From: Pedobacter terrae | Lineage (GTDB): Bacteria > Bacteroidota > Bacteroidia > Sphingobacteriales > Sphingobacteriaceae | Direction of reading: 5' to 3' | DNA: 64,000 bases | Assembly (NCBI RefSeq): GCF_900100705.1 | Contig: NZ_FNCH01000021.1 | Location: 31,968-95,967, forward strand | Shown: positions 61,722 through 64,000 of the stretch, piece after piece | Layout: every line of letters begins with the position of its first letter | How positions within the stretch are numbered: position 1 is the stretch's first letter | The notes under the pieces: generated by a model | What the model was told of the DNA's origin: nothing | Databases searched by the model: none | Seen by the model: only the letters and a program-made list of their open reading frames with translations | Made by a program: the position numbers and the translations under genes

Positions 61722-62165
61722 ATGTATAATATCTTAAAATCTGCGCACTCGGGATGGCGCTACATCGTATTGATTTTATTGGTTATCGCGGTAGTCAACG
61801 CGCTATCGGGCTGGTTTGGAAAAAAAACATACACAGAGGGTAACCGCAAATTGAATGTGTTCACGCTGATTAGTGCGCATATCCAATTTTTGATTGGTTT
61901 GGTCTTATTCTTTCTAAGTCCGCTAACCAAATTGCCGATGAGCGATGCCATTGGCCGCTATTTTAAAGCTGAGCATACTTCGATGATGCTTATTGCAATT
62001 ATTTTAATCACAGTTGGTAACGCAAAGTCGAAAAAAGTAACAGATGCTATAGCGAAGCACCGCACTATTGCTATTTTCTTCGGATTGGCACTGGTTCTAA
62101 TTATTGTAGCTATTCTATTAATGGTTAAGGCAGTTCCAGGAAAAACTTTTTTTGGGATTTCTTAA
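61722..62165 (+). CDS. Four-helix membrane protein, cytochrome-b-like
   Basis: A 147-residue membrane protein with four hydrophobic segments: WRYIVLILLVIAVVNALSG, FTLISAHIQFLIGLVLFFL, SMMLIAIILITVGNA and IAIFFGLALVLIIVAILLM. His9 (SAHSGW), His in ISAHIQF, His in KAEHTSM and His in AKHRTI sit near helix ends, spaced so that they could ligate haem. The gene is often labelled cytochrome B in Bacteroidota (recalled), but haem binding is unproven. A TACTTTTG box lies 21 bases upstream at 61694-61701. Confidence 0.65.
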   Translation: MYNILKSAHSGWRYIVLILLVIAVVNALSGWFGKKTYTEGNRKLNVFTLISAHIQFLIGLVLFFLSPLTKLPMSDAIGRYFKAEHTSMMLIAIILITVGNAKSKKVTDAIAKHRTIAIFFGLALVLIIVAILLMVKAVPGKTFFGIS

Positions 62166-62190
62166 CTGAAAATATCCTGTAATTGATATG

Positions 62191-62222
62191 AAATCCCGTT
62201 TTAAAAGAGCGGTATTTTTTTA
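62191..62222 (+). terminator. Weak terminator after the four-helix protein gene
   Basis: AAATCCCG (62191-62198) pairs with CGGTATTT (62210-62217) except for one mismatch, then a run of T follows. Confidence 0.4.
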
Positions 62223-62231
62223 TTGCTAAGC

Positions 62232-62257
62232 TGTCATGCTGAATGCAATGAAGCATC
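62232..62257. repeat. REP-like fragment, GTCATGCTGAA type
   Basis: TGTCATGCTGAATGC...GAAGCATCT shares its start and its AGCATCT with the element at 802-887. The following 220 bases up to the IS CDS stop hold no gene; they include an ACAGAATC / GATTCTGT inverted pair at 62325 and 62374 and two GGC(A/T)GCTCTAA copies near 62419 and 62461. Confidence 0.5.
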
Positions 62258-62479
62258 TGAAAGCGAAGACTACAGGTTATTGAATACCGCCTTATATAAA
62301 AGTTCCCTCGCTGCGCTACCATTGACAGAATCCACTAGTTCGGTCGTCTTCTAGCGCATGTGGTAACCACGAAGATTCTGTGTTTATCTCCAAATAATTT
62401 TTAACTTTATTTCTTAAAGGCAGCTCTAAGCTAGCTTCATTAGGGCAGTTCATTTTTTAATGGCTGCTCTAAACATTTG

Positions 62480-63505
62480 TTACCTCTCTATCGCGATCTT
62501 ATTATAGTCAATATCAAAGCGTTTATCCGTTTTGTATATGGTGTATATAAGTCCGAGAATTTTTTTTTGTACGGCCACCACTGCCTTCATTTTGATCCCG
62601 TGTTTGGATACAAGACGAACAAATATTGCTTTATGGTTTGCATTGTGCCTTATGGCTGTTATTGCCGGCATATGCATCGCTTTCCTTAAATGCCTGTTAC
62701 CTCTTTTGGATATCTTTGGTTTCCCTTTTACAGAGGTTCCGGATTCCTTTACCCTTACATCAAGTCCACTATAACTTATCAATTGCTTTTTGTTTTTTAT
62801 CAGTTCGAATCCATTTGTTTCAGCAAGGGCAATTATGGCTGTTAATTTACCTACCCCAGGTATAGACGTGATAAGGTCTATCTTTCTAGCCAGTTCTGCA
62901 TCCTCTTTTACGGTTTTGGAGAGGTCGGTTTCGATCTCCAGTTCCTGTTTATTGATGAGCTGGATACGCTTGGATATCCTTTTTATACTGCTCTGGTTTG
63001 GGAATTTCTCCGCCATCTCGGCATGCAATTGATTTTTCAGGGCTGTTCTGTCTGTAATCAGCTGGTCTCTTTCACGGGTAAGCTGTTTCAGGTGTCTGAA
63101 TATTTTTTTGGGTTGTAACCAGTCTTCCAGTTTCCGTTCCAGTCCAAACTGACATATCGCCTGCGAAGCGGTCTTGTCTGTAATTGTCCTTACATCCAAT
63201 GTCCTAAAATAATTGCTGATCTTGTTTGGAAGTACAATACTGATCTGTTTTCCCTGATCTGAAAGATAATAAGCCAGATGTTCATGATAAACCCCGGTTG
63301 CCTCCATTACATATCGTACCTTAATATCTTTTACCGTCTTTTTCTCAGCCCATGAGGTAAGGCTGCCAAAACCGGCTACAGTATTTGCAAATATTTTATA
63401 GGCATATATATCAACGCCTGTGTCGTGGTTCATCCTGCCAAGGGAGACCACTAATTCATTTTGTGCTACATCAATGCCTACAACCTGTTTTACAATTTCT
63501 GCCAT
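62480..63505 (-). CDS. IS110-family transposase (DEDD recombinase)
   Basis: A 341-residue recombinase. The N-terminal RuvC-like DEDD domain has the first Asp in VVGIDVAQNELVVSLG and a later Asp region in RTITDKTASQAIC. The coiled-coil middle (about 130-195) includes RERDQLITDRTALKNQL. The C-terminal Transposase_20 domain has LITSIPGVGKLTAIIALAE and SYSGLDVRVKESGTSVKGKP with the conserved Ser, then KRGNRHLRKAMHMPAI. No frameshift or stop interrupts it, so it may be active. Cargo genes are absent. Confidence 0.93.
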   Translation of the reverse strand: MAEIVKQVVGIDVAQNELVVSLGRMNHDTGVDIYAYKIFANTVAGFGSLTSWAEKKTVKDIKVRYVMEATGVYHEHLAYYLSDQGKQISIVLPNKISNYFRTLDVRTITDKTASQAICQFGLERKLEDWLQPKKIFRHLKQLTRERDQLITDRTALKNQLHAEMAEKFPNQSSIKRISKRIQLINKQELEIETDLSKTVKEDAELARKIDLITSIPGVGKLTAIIALAETNGFELIKNKKQLISYSGLDVRVKESGTSVKGKPKISKRGNRHLRKAMHMPAITAIRHNANHKAIFVRLVSKHGIKMKAVVAVQKKILGLIYTIYKTDKRFDIDYNKIAIER

Positions 63506-63517
63506 AAATTTTTAATT

Positions 63518-63722
63518 AAATTAGCAAAAGTGAACTGTCTCCCTTCATCTTCTCTCCTGATCGGATATCCTGGCTGTACATCAACATATGTACGCCTTAC
63601 ATTCTGTTCAGACTCTAAAAGACAAGAAAGAGTGAGGTGCTATCTTCGTGAGAACATGCTATATAGAAGCTGTTTAGGCTCAGATCCACTCTCACTCTTT
63701 TTCACTTAAGTATTGCTAATTT
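63518..63722 (-). ncRNA. Candidate IS110 bridge-RNA region
   Basis: This stretch directly upstream of the transposase start has no coding frame. It is bracketed by an inverted repeat: AAATTAGCA..AGTGAA (63518-63534) and TTCACT...TGCTAATTT (63701-63722). Inside, a perfect 10-bp stem (63627-63636 with 63691-63700) encloses a 54-base loop. IS110 elements are known to encode in their non-coding end an RNA that pairs with target and donor DNA, and this is the right place and length. No loop pairing with the flanks was checked, so the call is provisional. Confidence 0.5.
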
Positions 63723-63786
63723 ATCTCTTTTTTGATTTGAGAACAAACATAGGAGTGCTCAGCGAAGCTAATCTTAACGCACGTTT

Positions 63787-63830
63787 TAAGATTCCCATCC
63801 GAGCCATCGGATCAAGTTGGGAATGACGAT
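63787..63830. repeat. REP-like palindrome, inverted copy of the 13021 type
   Basis: The ends TAAGATTCCC and GGGAATGACGAT equal, in reverse, those of 13021-13050, but the centre is longer (about 22 bases) and different. The same ends with different centres suggest selection on the ends. Confidence 0.55.
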
Positions 63831-63927
63831 TCTTGATGGATATTACCTAATTAAATTTTATCTGTCAATCATATTGATTTTTATAAGATAAATTATCCCT
63901 CAGGATTGTAGATGTTATATAATTCGG

Positions 63928-63961
63928 TAACAGAATCATAATTATTAAATTGATTCTGTTA
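63928..63961. promoter_or_regulatory. 11-bp inverted repeat directly before an ATG
   Basis: TAACAGAATCA (63928-63938) and TGATTCTGTTA (63951-63961) are perfect inverted copies with a 12-base spacer. The right arm touches the ATG at 63961. It may be an operator, or a remnant of a repeat. Confidence 0.4.
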
Positions 63962-64000
63962 TGCCAATAAACACCAATGATTTTACTGTTGAGCGGAAGT
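63961..64000 (+). CDS. Possible start of a gene that runs off the window
   Basis: An ATG at 63961 opens a frame reading MPINTNDFTVERK up to the edge. The FTVERK ending would suit the first beta strand of an SRPBCC/AHSA1-type protein, but 13 residues are too few to decide. The inverted repeat just before it could be its regulatory site. Confidence 0.3.
   Translation, partial: MPINTNDFTVERK

Larger units (their letters stand above)
62480..63722 (-). mobile_element. IS110-family insertion sequence (boundaries approximate)
   Basis: The element consists of one transposase gene and about 200 bases of 5' non-coding sequence. Typical IS110 elements are about 1.3-1.5 kb, so the true ends probably lie a little outside the given range. 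IS110 elements usually make no target duplications and have no standard terminal inverted repeats, so the ends cannot be fixed by sequence alone. REP-like sequences occur on both sides, a known target class for the family. Confidence 0.75.

Overview
The window looks like chromosomal DNA from a Bacteroidota bacterium of the Sphingobacteriaceae, most like Pedobacter (inference, no database search was possible). The grounds are AT-rich DNA, a SusC/SusD pair, TonB-linked receptors, DUF4270 and DUF4920 proteins, a GT5-only glycogen synthase, AT-rich start regions without Shine-Dalgarno sites, and promoters of the Bacteroidota type (TTTG, about 18-21 bases, then TAnnTTTG). No rRNA, tRNA or CRISPR array was recognised.

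Layout. 1-8.1 kb: end of ilvE, a DUF4920 protein, a candidate small RNA, radA, a four-hairpin repeat, rng, a tiny basic ribosomal-type protein, a TPR protein and HU on the minus strand, then mutY and ssb on plus. 8.1-12.9 kb: DUF4270 lipoprotein and glycogen synthase, divergent from panC, panD and a flippase-like membrane protein. 12.9-20.4 kb: a repeat-rich gap, an acyl-CoA dehydrogenase, two small envelope proteins and the rimP-nusA-infB operon with a hairpin in its leader. 20.5-25.9 kb: an XRE regulator, an S41 peptidase lipoprotein and two MACPF (perforin-like) lipoproteins, bounded by a strong terminator. 26-37.3 kb: a surface-glycan locus with an acyltransferase, seven glycosyltransferase genes (one a GT2-GT4 fusion) and an MsbA-like ABC exporter. 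37.3-44.1 kb: meaB, an M24 aminopeptidase, an abundant-type OmpA protein, a small membrane protein, ridA and recG. 44.6-51.2 kb: SusC, SusD and an MFS transporter. 51.4-61.6 kb: a PLDc_N protein, a second ABC exporter, a large TonB-dependent receptor and two overlapping amidohydrolase genes. 61.7-64 kb: a four-helix membrane protein and an IS110-family element with a structured 5' non-coding end, surrounded by REP-like repeats.

The most interesting region is 22.3-25.9 kb. Two MACPF lipoproteins share an almost identical promoter block (62 of 64 bases) and an almost identical signal peptide, yet their bodies have diverged strongly. They lie beside a glycan assembly locus. This resembles the arrangement of the BSAP antimicrobial MACPF proteins of gut Bacteroides, some of which target LPS glycans. 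The second candidate is the IS110 element, whose roughly 200-base 5' non-coding end, bracketed by an inverted repeat, is where a bridge RNA would be expected.
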